DNA of 64,000 nt from Planctomycetota bacterium (GTDB taxonomy: Bacteria; Planctomycetota; Phycisphaerae; Sedimentisphaerales; Anaerohalosphaeraceae): NCBI GenBank assembly GCA_019456225.1, contig VRUI01000015.1, positions 1-64,000 on the forward strand. Reading direction: 5' to 3'. The notes under the pieces were generated by a model. The model was not told the origin of the DNA and searched no databases. It saw only the letters and a list, made by a program, of their open reading frames with translations. Positions 16,671 to 24,628 of the stretch are shown piece after piece. The position numbers and the translations under genes are program-made. The stretch's first letter is position 1; the number at the start of each line of letters is the position of its first letter.

Positions 16671-17023
16671 ATTGAAAAACTGTCGGGTTTTTATAGCTGA
16701 TTGTTGCTGAGTATCAAGTCTGGGTGGCAAGGGGTTTTTGATGTGGAAAAAAATGCAATGGCATTTGACACGTTACGTCATAATCTTGTAGAAAAAAAAG
16801 TCATTTTGCTTGGCCTAACTGGTTACCCCAAACCAGCCATGACATTGACGAACTCTTGAAGGATAATCGAGAGGATTTAGAAAAAGTAAGAGTTCACAGT
16901 CTTTGTCCTGCAAAAAACAGAAGAAACTAAAAAACACTCACAATTATATACTGATCCTGATTGAGATATGGTTGGCTCTAGTGTTCTGGCACCCTTTCTA
17001 CAGAGGTTAAATTCTTGCTGTAT
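16671..17023. other. Gap at right edge of prophage genes
   Basis: No gene is evident. It contains a hairpin, CTGGTT/AACCAG, at 16819-16836. A 46-codon open plus-strand frame without a start (16784-16921) might be a gene remnant. No attachment repeat could be identified, so the exact prophage border is unknown. Confidence 0.4.
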
Positions 17024-17791
17024 TCACTTCTCTTTTGCAGTATTTCCGTCCGGAACACAAAAAGAGCAGGAAACATTGCCTTTGTTTTTTCCCGGCCATA
17101 AATTCCAGATAGAAGCAATAATCAAAAGCCCAATACCGCTGTATACCAATACCCCTAAACTCAGTGTAAATTTGCCGGCAATAATAAATATCGCGGCAAT
17201 TAACCCTGTAAATGTCGGCCCATACCCTCGTCGTCTTTTAGCGCGAAACGCAAGTGCAAAAACAGTTATCATCAAAAACAAAACTGTAATTGGCAGTAGA
17301 TAAGGTGTGTAGTTTACAAACCCAATTCCAAAAGCACTCAAAAGTCCAGCGTATGCAGGCCAACACGCTGGGCAGCTTATACCGGGTATCATAACTGCCC
17401 CAATTGATGGAACGACTGCAAAGATACCCTTGTAACCGCCTTTTTGATTATGAGCAGTACTTGCCTGCTTAGCTTTTTCGATAGCAACACCAATCAACTT
17501 TACTGGAGGTATGCCGCCCAATCTACCATTTTCATCCTTATAGACCCGGCAGCTTCGGCAACTATCCTCTGTCGATTCACCAGCAATATCCTTTCGGTCT
17601 ACGAGTATTGTCGGTGAGCCGTAACTCTGAACGTATTCCGGACTTTTCACATCAGCGCGATCCCACTCACGCCACTTCTCATCGAGGCCGGCTTGCGTTA
17701 GAGCTTGTTTTATCGCCTCTCTGGCCAACTCAACATTGGGGCAGTCACTGTCAAATATCAACTCAACATTTATCATCGTTTTAGAGTCCAT
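17024..17791 (-). CDS. MerC-like mercury transporter with N-terminal thioredoxin-like domain
   Basis: I chose ATG 17791 (MDSKTMINVELIFDSDCPN) with AAGG upstream, giving 255 aa. Residues 6-110 form a thioredoxin-like domain (YGSPTILVDRKDI with a cis-Pro) followed by CRSCR. The C-terminal half has four hydrophobic segments and the cysteine motif SCPACWP in the first, as in MerC-type inner-membrane Hg(II) importers. The tail ends with CSFC. It would take Hg(II) through the membrane and pass it between thiols. It is the last gene of the operon with the thioredoxin-fold gene. Confidence 0.7.
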   Translation of the reverse strand: MDSKTMINVELIFDSDCPNVELAREAIKQALTQAGLDEKWREWDRADVKSPEYVQSYGSPTILVDRKDIAGESTEDSCRSCRVYKDENGRLGGIPPVKLIGVAIEKAKQASTAHNQKGGYKGIFAVVPSIGAVMIPGISCPACWPAYAGLLSAFGIGFVNYTPYLLPITVLFLMITVFALAFRAKRRRGYGPTFTGLIAAIFIIAGKFTLSLGVLVYSGIGLLIIASIWNLWPGKNKGNVSCSFCVPDGNTAKEK

Positions 17792-17905
17792 CGCAAACAC
17801 CTTCTCTTTGTTTTTATATACCCATGTTTTGTGCTTGAACAACAATTGCCTGGAATGGTGGAATCTACCGCAATAATTGGCTGATTCCACTCATTCCTGG
17901 TTTTC

Positions 17906-18175
17906 TCAAGCAATCGGTTGTCCAAGCCCTGCTGCGCGGAGTGTTTCCTCATCCGGGCCTTGACCTTCGCAGCACTGTGCAAGTTTTCCGTCAATTACAA
18001 CAGCAGGGACGGATTTTACACCAAACTCCTCGGCCTTGCGGGCAACTTCTGCATCATTCATGTCAAGGATAGCGACCTCACACGAATCACATGCGATCCG
18101 CTCTACAAGTTCCACTGTCTGCTCACAGACAGGACAACCGGCACTAAAGACCTCAATTTTACGTTTTGCACTCAT
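17906..18175 (-). CDS. Thioredoxin-fold protein of the mercury operon
   Basis: This 89-aa single-domain protein has the active-site pair GCPVCEQT at residues 13-20, the cis-proline segment GVKSVPAVVIDGKL and additional cysteines CDSC and CC. Small glutaredoxin-like proteins of this kind often accompany merR and merC genes and may hold or deliver Hg(II), or reduce cytoplasmic thiols. A strong AAAGGAG site precedes ATG 18175, between it and the 33-aa frame. Confidence 0.8.
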   Translation of the reverse strand: MSAKRKIEVFSAGCPVCEQTVELVERIACDSCEVAILDMNDAEVARKAEEFGVKSVPAVVIDGKLAQCCEGQGPDEETLRAAGLGQPIA

Positions 18176-18187
18176 GGTAAACTCCTT

Positions 18188-18289
18188 TTATATTTGAGTC
18201 TGTCTAAAAAGCTCAATCACGCTGGCCGCATTAAAAATAACTGCCCTTACTGGCTTAATACCAATGGTTTTGGGCGACCGTTTCGCCAT
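18188..18289 (-). CDS. Possible 33-aa peptide leading the mercury operon
   Basis: The frame MAKRSPKTIGIKPVRAVIFN... starts at 18289 after AAGGTGG and stops 12 bases before the next ATG. It lies between the second MerR operator and the thioredoxin-fold gene. It contains no cysteine, is basic at the N-terminus and somewhat hydrophobic toward the middle. It may be a real small protein or a leader peptide; only its ribosome site and spacing support it. Confidence 0.45.
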   Translation of the reverse strand: MAKRSPKTIGIKPVRAVIFNAASVIELFRQTQI

Positions 18290-18355
18290 AAACCACCTTT
18301 TTAGAGTGGACTCATTTTTCATTAAATTTTTCAACTAACCCATTCTAATACTACC

Positions 18356-18382
18356 TACGCCCCGTACCTTACTACAGGGTTC
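18356..18382 (-). promoter_or_regulatory. MerR-type operator, copy 2
   Basis: On the minus strand the half-sites CCTGTAG and GTACGGGG follow GAAC and are separated by TAAG. The same arrangement occurs at 19567-19593 upstream of the regulator gene. This copy lies upstream of the peptide/thioredoxin-fold/MerC genes, so those genes are probably induced by Hg. Confidence 0.65.
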
Positions 18383-18422
18383 GTATGATTTATACAAAAA
18401 TTTGGCTATAAGAGAAAATTTT

Positions 18423-19544
18423 CTAATTCAGTTTAAAAATCGGACCAAAGATGCTTTGTGCTAATTCCGATGCTTCATTTATAGAAACAATAAAAGCCCT
18501 ATCATGTCCAGTCAACCAGCTAAGAGCTGTATCCTCTGTGCTAAAAAAGTGAATATTACAGCAGAAACAACCCCTGACATTCCCCTTTAAATGGGAAACC
18601 TTCGGTGTGACCAGAGAGATAAAAGTAGTATCAGGCTCGCATTCTTTGATTCCACCAGACGTAACGGTGAAACTTATATTGTCCTGGCTGACTGGGCACC
18701 GGGACTTAACAAGGGCATGTTTATGCAAAATGTGCGGAATGAACAAAGTATCGAAGGCGCACCAAGTGTAAAGTGTTTCCTCTTCGATTATCAAGATGTG
18801 TGGTGTTGGTTTCAAGGTCAACCCGCCGAATGCAACAACCTTGCCTTCTTCATCATATTCGATGGCTGAAATAGCCCACTTTTCAAGTATCTTTTTAGTA
18901 CACGCCACAGTGATATTCGAAAGTGAGGCCACGTTTTCAAGCAGCACAGGCTTTCCGCAGGCAAGCTGGCGATACAACTGAATGCAAACCTGCCGGGTCT
19001 GCGGATTAACCTTGAGTGCTTTTGAAAGTGTTCTTCTAAAATCTCCTATTTGCCGAATGTCCTTTTTGCCAATAGGCATGTCTTTGCCGAATTTGGCGTA
19101 TGTCTTTCCAGTCGCTTTTTGAGCACTACTTTCGCAGTTGTCTTCCTGTGCTTCGAGAAAATCGAGAATGGGACACTCGCTTGTTGGGCCAGCCCCCTGG
19201 CATAATTTGGTTAGTTTTACAAGAGCAAGCTTCATCTTTTGCAAAGTCGCAATTTTATACTCAATATCAGCAACCTTTATTCTGGCTTGAGCCTTAACCA
19301 TATCGCAAGTCGTATCAGGGTCAACCCTGAGCGAAAGGAGCTCTGAAATTTCTTTTAGAGAGAATCCCAATTTTTTGGCTCGCTTAATGAAACAAATACG
19401 AGAAATTGCCTCATGGCAATACTGACGATACCCGGAATCGCTCCGGGGTGGTTTGAGGATAAGTCCCCTTCGTTCGTAATAACGGATAGTCTCAACGTTC
19501 AGTTGTGTTCGCTTAGCAATTTGTCCTATAGTCAAATTTTCCAT
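18423..19544 (-). CDS. merB: MerR-MerB fusion: mercury sensor fused to organomercurial lyase
   Basis: The 373-aa protein joins two families. Residues 1-130 are a MerR regulator: HTH LTIGQIAKRTQLNVETIRYY and the three Hg(II)-binding cysteines C80, C115 and C124 with MerR spacing. Residues 190-370 are an alkylmercury lyase: LYTWCAFDTL supplies C262 and D265, and GCFCCNIHFF supplies C328, matching the C96/D99/C159 catalytic set of MerB. All key residues are present in both halves. ATG 19544 has GAGG upstream; an upstream GTG at 19571 is less likely. It would cleave C-Hg bonds and sense the released Hg(II). No merA is visible nearby. Confidence 0.88.
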   Translation of the reverse strand: MENLTIGQIAKRTQLNVETIRYYERRGLILKPPRSDSGYRQYCHEAISRICFIKRAKKLGFSLKEISELLSLRVDPDTTCDMVKAQARIKVADIEYKIATLQKMKLALVKLTKLCQGAGPTSECPILDFLEAQEDNCESSAQKATGKTYAKFGKDMPIGKKDIRQIGDFRRTLSKALKVNPQTRQVCIQLYRQLACGKPVLLENVASLSNITVACTKKILEKWAISAIEYDEEGKVVAFGGLTLKPTPHILIIEEETLYTWCAFDTLFIPHILHKHALVKSRCPVSQDNISFTVTSGGIKECEPDTTFISLVTPKVSHLKGNVRGCFCCNIHFFSTEDTALSWLTGHDRAFIVSINEASELAQSIFGPIFKLN

Positions 19545-19566
19545 TTTTGTTGCCTCTATATTAAGA

Positions 19567-19593
19567 TACACCCTGTACCTAACTACGGAGTTC
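19567..19593 (-). promoter_or_regulatory. MerR-type operator, copy 1
   Basis: The minus strand has GAAC, then TCCGTAG-TTAG-GTACAGGG, very similar to the copy at 18356-18382. It lies about 25-50 bases upstream of the fusion gene ATG, so the regulator probably controls itself. Confidence 0.65.
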
Positions 19594-19680
19594 GGCTGTT
19601 TTTGTTTTTATCTAAAAAAAATGTTCCTATTTGAAACCATAAGATCAGCCTAATTCAGGAAATTTTGCCTGAAATTATAT

Positions 19681-19709
19681 TTGACAAACAACTTTGCGGT
19701 GGTTATATT
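19681..19709 (+). promoter_or_regulatory. Sigma70-type promoter for the 19773 lipoprotein
   Basis: TTGACA (19681-19686), a 17-base spacer and TATATT (19704-19709) form a near-consensus promoter. The ATG is 64 bases further on. Confidence 0.65.
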
Positions 19710-19772
19710 CCAAATTGGTGTAAACATCAGATAAGTTTTGGATAATCGTTAATTTTAATATTGGAGATAATC

Positions 19773-20078
19773 ATGAAAAAACTATTTGCATTAGGTTGTA
19801 TTATGCTAATGACTGTTGGTTTACTCGTCACTGGTTGCGAAAAGAAAAGCAAAGAAGATCATACGGACCATGAGCATGAAGAAAAAACATCTGAAGTGCT
19901 TCCTGAAGGGGCTAACCTGATGTGCCCGGTGATGCCCGACGAGAAAGCTCTTGTTTCCCTTTTTGTCGAATTTGAAGATAATAAGATATACGTCTGCTGC
20001 AAAAAGTGTCTGGGTAAGGTGAAAGTTGACCCGGCCTCATGGTACGCTAAAGCTTACAGTGATAAACACCAGCACTAA
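19773..20078 (+). CDS. Metal-binding lipoprotein, His-rich with Cys motif
   Basis: ATG 19773 follows TTGGAG. The signal MKKLFALGCIMLMTVGLLVTGC ends in a lipobox. A His/Glu-rich linker (DHTDHEHEEK) follows, then a compact domain with CPVMPDEKALVS and VCCKKCLGKVKVDP, like YHS/TRASH-type heavy-metal domains. The mature protein has about 79 residues and would be anchored in the cell envelope. It is divergent from the merR-merB gene and may bind Cu or Hg; the metal cannot be told from sequence. Confidence 0.75.
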   Translation: MKKLFALGCIMLMTVGLLVTGCEKKSKEDHTDHEHEEKTSEVLPEGANLMCPVMPDEKALVSLFVEFEDNKIYVCCKKCLGKVKVDPASWYAKAYSDKHQH

Positions 20079-20170
20079 TATTGCCGTTGGCGGAACTATT
20101 TTTATAAGTGTTTCCAAGCATTGCAAAGTTTTGGATTTTCTTTACGAATCGTAAAATGGTTAGGCAATTT

Positions 20171-20815
20171 CTATTGCCCAACGATTCTGCGGTTTGTTTC
20201 TACTGACTTGAGGACAACGGTCTCTCCCTCAACGATAACAGCGTCAGGTTTGTCTCTGAGGCGGCGAATCCAGCCTTTGTCATTTGGTAGCTGCCATTTC
20301 ATTTTATAGGCACCTGTGGGAAGATTATCAAAAACATACTTACCGTGCTCGTCGGTAACTGTTGTAAACTCCGCACCTTCTCTGACGGTCCTGGATATTT
20401 CAACTATACTCTGTGATTTCATAATCCTGATAAGTTTAACTTTACATCCGGCAAGTCCCTGACCTTTGCGAAGAATTTGGCCTTCGGCACGTCCAACAGG
20501 AACCGCTTGCCATTGAACAGAACGATTGTCGGTGTTGGGAAAGTCGCTTGCGATCTCCTGTACATGACTTTGCACCTGGTTTTGAATCTTTGCCAGAATC
20601 TCTTGTTCTATTTCTTTCTTCATTTCAGCACGTAGTTGCTCTTGGTCCGCCATTGCAGTTGTTTGCTCTGGAATCTCTCCTTGCTGTCGCAATTCAGCAA
20701 GGATTTCCCGCTTAAGTTCTTCTTTGAGCTTAGATATATCCTGCGAGGGCGTTGAACAGCCTACAAGGGGCAAAAGCCCAAGAGTGACCAACATTATTAA
20801 TAAATATTGTTTCAT
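20171..20815 (-). CDS. Lipoprotein with coiled coil and carboxypeptidase-regulatory-like domain
   Basis: The 214-aa protein has a lipobox (LGLLPLVGC). A long charged coiled coil follows (ISKLKEELKREILAELRQQ...EIEQEILAKIQNQV). At the C-terminus a beta-sandwich reads EGQILRKGQGLAGCKVKLIRI ... GKYVFDNLPTGAYKMKW, typical of carboxypeptidase-regulatory-like folds. It overlaps the DGC gene by 4 bases and is the last gene of the copper/heme operon, so it may be an envelope scaffold for the redox proteins. Confidence 0.7.
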   Translation of the reverse strand: MKQYLLIMLVTLGLLPLVGCSTPSQDISKLKEELKREILAELRQQGEIPEQTTAMADQEQLRAEMKKEIEQEILAKIQNQVQSHVQEIASDFPNTDNRSVQWQAVPVGRAEGQILRKGQGLAGCKVKLIRIMKSQSIVEISRTVREGAEFTTVTDEHGKYVFDNLPTGAYKMKWQLPNDKGWIRRLRDKPDAVIVEGETVVLKSVETNRRIVGQ

Positions 20816-21294
20816 TGCAAATCTCCATCTTTTAAACGGGTAAGAACACTATCTACAACCTGCCTGGCTGTCTCGATTCGCTCCTTCTCTGGTACATCGT
20901 CGATGTCGAAAACATCTGTATATTTACTGTAAACACTGAGAGCATCGAATTGGACCAGTTTCTCTTTGCCGATCAGGTTTTCGAGCATTCTGCCGTGGCA
21001 TCGTAGAAAACAGCCGTCTATCAGCACAACTTTCTTTGCACTTTTGGCCCATTTGGCCATAGCTGAATCAGGTACGGACAGCAACTCTCCGTGGCAAGCA
21101 CGAGCAAAAGGTTTTTCTTTTGCAATCATGTTAGCGGCAAGGCGGGCTATCTCTCCTCGAATGCAAGCTCCTTCACATGAAAGAACAGGTATCTTCCCTT
21201 CTGCCATATTCCTGTTGCCTACGGTTTCTCCGATAGGACATCTGTTCTTTGTATCTTCTACTTCGATAGAAAAAATTGTATTTGTCTCGCTCAT
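20812..21294 (-). CDS. DGC-domain putative zinc-binding protein
   Basis: The 160-aa product matches the small DGC-domain family: LSCEGACIRGEIARLAAN, RACHGELL and VLIDGCFLRCHGRMLE supply the conserved cysteines. The biochemical role of this family is uncertain; members are annotated as zinc-binding and often sit with metal or redox genes. Here it lies between a Cys-rich protein and a lipoprotein in the operon, which suggests metal handling. Confidence 0.75.
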   Translation of the reverse strand: MSETNTIFSIEVEDTKNRCPIGETVGNRNMAEGKIPVLSCEGACIRGEIARLAANMIAKEKPFARACHGELLSVPDSAMAKWAKSAKKVVLIDGCFLRCHGRMLENLIGKEKLVQFDALSVYSKYTDVFDIDDVPEKERIETARQVVDSVLTRLKDGDLQ

Positions 21295-21309
21295 GATATT
21301 GTTTTCTCT

Positions 21310-21549
21310 CTACTGCTTCTCTTGCTCTGGAGGAAGAGGAGGGAATTCTTCTCTGCGCCCAAAACAAAAGCGTGCCAGGTAACATTGACATAGCGAACAC
21401 TCTCCGATACAGCCGGAACAGGTTACTTCCCAATACCCTGTATCGGTACGAATACAAGGAACATGTTCTTTGCAGACCGGACAATACAGGTAATCGATAT
21501 TTTCCTGTAAATTATTCACAGGTGGCTTGCCATCTTTATTTTCGTTCAT
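21310..21549 (-). CDS. Small Cys-rich protein
   Basis: I chose ATG 21549 (MNENKDGK), which overlaps the upstream CuA gene stop; the frame is open 18 bases earlier. The 79-aa protein has YCPVCKEHVPC and CSGCIGECSLCQCYLARFC, ten cysteines in all, with a Pro/Glu-rich tail. It could hold one or two zinc or Fe-S sites, or pass copper to the CuA proteins. No family name is recognised. Confidence 0.7.
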   Translation of the reverse strand: MNENKDGKPPVNNLQENIDYLYCPVCKEHVPCIRTDTGYWEVTCSGCIGECSLCQCYLARFCFGRREEFPPLPPEQEKQ

Positions 21550-22496
21550 TCTTCGTCGTCCTCCCATTCATAGAGGGTGAGTAAGTAAGCTATTATAGCA
21601 TCAATGTCGTAATCTGACAATACGGCCCGCCACGAAAGCATCTGTAGCGGAGGCTCGGGGCCGGTTGCATCTAATTTTGCGCAATGTTTCCCATTTTTGA
21701 TCAGGTCTTTCGCTGCAGTATACTGCAGCGTCACAAGATTAAACAGCGGAATATCTGGTTTTTCTTCTAAATCTTCAAAATCCACGCGACTTTTCAGCAT
21801 TTCCACAAAAATATCGACATGCTCTTTTTCTTTGAGCCACAATTTCTCAGCAAGTGTATCATGTGCAGGGATTTCATCCTTAACATAGTTTGGGTTTTCA
21901 ACGCCGCCTTCACCGTTTTCTCCGTGGCAGCTGATACAGGCATTTTTATTATATAGATACCGGCCCCAGGTAACCATGTCATTTTCAGGCGGTTTCTCGT
22001 AATGTTGCGTACATGCCACGGCAATTTCTTCCGGCTCTGCAGGAGTTTGCCCCTTTGCAGTGACTACGATCCATCCCTGCATATAGAAATGGCAGTCGCC
22101 GCACATGGCAGTGCAATAGTAACGGTAAGTTCCCGTCTTATTCGCCTCAAACTCAGCGGTTACGATATGCCCCGGTTCAACTTCTACCGGTCCAATATTC
22201 AACTCCGGACAATAAAAACGATGGTGCACGTCAGTGCTCACAAAACGCAGCACTACTTTATCACCCTCTTCGATATTAATAGTTGCCGGTTTAAAATCCT
22301 TCCACCAGTAGTTAGTGCCATTGACACTATCCAACGTCCACGCACCACCTTTAGCTACCGCAGAAAGAGTGATCACTTTGGTTCCTTCCGGAAACCCGCC
22401 GAGAACAAAGTTTCCATGGTACCATTGAATCGTAATAGGCACTGCGATAACACTGATTATCACAGACAATGTTGCTAGTCTTTCCTTAAAATTCAT
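21546..22496 (-). CDS. CuA cupredoxin-cytochrome c fusion protein
   Basis: The 316-aa protein starts with one membrane anchor (LATLSVIISVIAVPITI). The cupredoxin domain has the upstream His in DVHHRFYCPEL and the CuA loop CTAMCGDCHFYMQG, i.e. C-x3-C-x3-H-x2-M as in COX2 and NosZ. A cytochrome c domain follows with CISCH near residue 190 and a distal Met region. It can pass electrons between copper and heme on the periplasmic side. It resembles caa3-type COX2, but no subunit I gene is nearby. Confidence 0.85.
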   Translation of the reverse strand: MNFKERLATLSVIISVIAVPITIQWYHGNFVLGGFPEGTKVITLSAVAKGGAWTLDSVNGTNYWWKDFKPATINIEEGDKVVLRFVSTDVHHRFYCPELNIGPVEVEPGHIVTAEFEANKTGTYRYYCTAMCGDCHFYMQGWIVVTAKGQTPAEPEEIAVACTQHYEKPPENDMVTWGRYLYNKNACISCHGENGEGGVENPNYVKDEIPAHDTLAEKLWLKEKEHVDIFVEMLKSRVDFEDLEEKPDIPLFNLVTLQYTAAKDLIKNGKHCAKLDATGPEPPLQMLSWRAVLSDYDIDAIIAYLLTLYEWEDDEE

Positions 22497-22530
22497 TTCA
22501 AAGATTTCCTTATGATTCCATTAAGGCTGC

Positions 22531-24006
22531 TTAGCCTGTAAATAATTTCAAAAACGCAAGTACCACAACTGTACAAACTACTCCCAGAGGGATGAGACTC
22601 CTGGCTGCCTTTGCTTTATCCTGATACAAACTAAGCGAAATATCATAACCACGCTTGATCGCATAGAACAAACCCAGCAAAAGCAAAGGTATTTGCACGT
22701 GTGCCGTATATTCTGAAAAGATAGGTGCCCAGGGTATATCAGCCGTCCCAACCAAATTCCAGCCCCAGCCAAGAGGGTCGGAGACAATTGAAACTATATA
22801 TAAGCCATTAATCATTATCAGTGGAAAACTAAACGCGATCCACGCCAATAACCCCAATGGGACCAACATGTAAGAATACCTGATGAAGATTTCTTTGGTT
22901 GATACCTTATCACTCCCTGACAGCACTTTACCAAGCCATGCACCTAAGGCCCATACTGACGGAATCGCCACTAATGCTGTAAACCAGATTATAGCCGCAT
23001 AGATACCAAAACCTTTCCAGTTTCTGGTTTCAGCAACATTGGCCCAGTCCTTAATCGTACCGTACGGCCCTAGCAGCGTCACAGAATAAACCATCGCAAG
23101 AGCCAGCATAATAAAAGACTTCCAGGCCTCATCGTATCCCTTGATCAGAGTATCGCTACAGAAAGGCCTTACATTAAGGCTGATATTATCATTAGGGCAG
23201 CTCTTGACACATTCCATGCACATCCCGCAATAATTGTTTCGCTCCATCTTACCCATATACTGGAACCACGGACAACCCCAGCCTTTTTCGCTGCCTGTCA
23301 GACAGTTTTTGGTTTTGCACGTTTTGCGACATACCTCTTTGTCAGTGGCACGAAGCTCCAGCATCGAAGTCATTGCATAAAGCCCCTGGAACCCACCCAC
23401 CGGGCAAAGATACATACAAAATGTTCTTTGCCGATAGATCATTGATAAAACAGTCGCTATAAAAAACAGACCGCCAAGGGCTATTACGCTAACGATAGGC
23501 CGAGTTAAAAGCATTGCACTAAAAGTACACATACCAAGAAATAGAATATTCTGAAGCCATATATTACTCAAAAATTTTGGCCATCGCTTGTTAAGGCCAT
23601 ACATCTTATTTCGCATCCCTAACATTTTTCCGACTCGGACTTTGATAAATGCAAGTCTTTGAAACCACTCGCCAAAAAACGGAAATGGACACACAAGACA
23701 CCATATCCGAGAAGCAAAGGGAACCATAAACGTAATCAGCAGGAACCACCAGAATATCCATACGAAGATAACGATAATATTCCTGTTACCAACTGTTGAA
23801 CCAAAAAGACCGGAATAAAGGAATACAAGAAATATAACCATAGTTGGAAAGACAAGCAGAAACTGTAAACTCCGCCATTGACAAATCTTTTTGGTCAATG
23901 GAATCAATTTGAACAGGTCGATTCTGAACCCTTTATTTTTTACTTTTCCATCAGGCTGCACCGTTTTTTGAATTGTGTCAGTTGAATCTTGTTGAGGCTT
24001 ATCCAT
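22531..24006 (-). CDS. NosR/NapH-like polytopic membrane ferredoxin
   Basis: ATG 24006 has AAAAGGAG upstream, giving 491 aa. About eight membrane segments are visible. Cysteine motifs are CLVCPFPFFGEW and CMYLCPVGGFQG in loops, typical of NosR/NapH/CcoG proteins, then CRKTCKTKNC and a 4Fe-4S site CGMCMECVKSCP. It probably moves electrons from quinol or cytoplasmic donors to periplasmic copper and heme proteins. It overlaps the upstream CuA gene by 8 bases, so the two are coupled. Confidence 0.82.
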   Translation of the reverse strand: MDKPQQDSTDTIQKTVQPDGKVKNKGFRIDLFKLIPLTKKICQWRSLQFLLVFPTMVIFLVFLYSGLFGSTVGNRNIIVIFVWIFWWFLLITFMVPFASRIWCLVCPFPFFGEWFQRLAFIKVRVGKMLGMRNKMYGLNKRWPKFLSNIWLQNILFLGMCTFSAMLLTRPIVSVIALGGLFFIATVLSMIYRQRTFCMYLCPVGGFQGLYAMTSMLELRATDKEVCRKTCKTKNCLTGSEKGWGCPWFQYMGKMERNNYCGMCMECVKSCPNDNISLNVRPFCSDTLIKGYDEAWKSFIMLALAMVYSVTLLGPYGTIKDWANVAETRNWKGFGIYAAIIWFTALVAIPSVWALGAWLGKVLSGSDKVSTKEIFIRYSYMLVPLGLLAWIAFSFPLIMINGLYIVSIVSDPLGWGWNLVGTADIPWAPIFSEYTAHVQIPLLLLGLFYAIKRGYDISLSLYQDKAKAARSLIPLGVVCTVVVLAFLKLFTG

Positions 24007-24538
24007 GTTGCAACTCCTTTTCTGCTGCCGCAGACGTATCTTTTTTTGCCAGAACAAACATTGTCAGCAAAGCGGATATAAAAACCCCTACTGTCCCTCC
24101 AGACCCGGCAAGGAAAGGATAATTGGGGTTTACTAACATTTCTCCCTGCATAAATGGATGCATAGTGCCGCATGTATGAGAACATCGGAAACGAAATTTG
24201 CCAGGACGATCTGCCGTAAAAACAATTTCGTCTACTTCAGTAAATTCGCGACCTTGTGAAGGGTGCCGCATCTTTATTTTCTGGACACCTGGTTCAATTT
24301 GAGCGTCTATATCATACCCTTCGAGAAAAAAACCGTGAATCACATCAAGCGATGCCAGTTTGATATGGACCTCGTCACCTTTGTTGACCGAAATTTTTCC
24401 GGGTTCATAAGCATACTGCCTGGCCGTGATATAAAACTCTTTCTTCTCTCCCGACGATGATAAACCGGCAAATGATGGCGGGATAATCGCACAGATCAGA
24501 ACTATCAGGATACAACTGACTGTAAGTTTCAATTTCAT
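23999..24538 (-). CDS. Second CuA-type cupredoxin, membrane-anchored
   Basis: The 179-aa protein has a signal peptide (TVSCILIVLICAIIPPSFAG). A cupredoxin domain follows with DVIHGFFLEGYDIDAQIEPG and the CuA ligand loop CSHTCGTMHPFMQG. A C-terminal membrane helix (GTVGVFISALLTMFVLA) is predicted. All CuA ligands are present. It differs clearly from the CuA-cytochrome protein of the same operon, so the two may act in series. Confidence 0.82.
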   Translation of the reverse strand: MKLKLTVSCILIVLICAIIPPSFAGLSSSGEKKEFYITARQYAYEPGKISVNKGDEVHIKLASLDVIHGFFLEGYDIDAQIEPGVQKIKMRHPSQGREFTEVDEIVFTADRPGKFRFRCSHTCGTMHPFMQGEMLVNPNYPFLAGSGGTVGVFISALLTMFVLAKKDTSAAAEKELQHG

Positions 24539-24628
24539 AATTTATTTTATCCTTAACAAGCAAGACATAGCTAAAGCGGCCAACGCTAATAAAAAACCAA
24601 ATGACACACTGCTAACAAAATACATCGC

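Noticed and set aside
16784-16921. Short open plus-strand frame between prophage and mercury genes
   Set aside because: It lacks a start codon and ribosome site, and the 46 codons match no family that I recognise.
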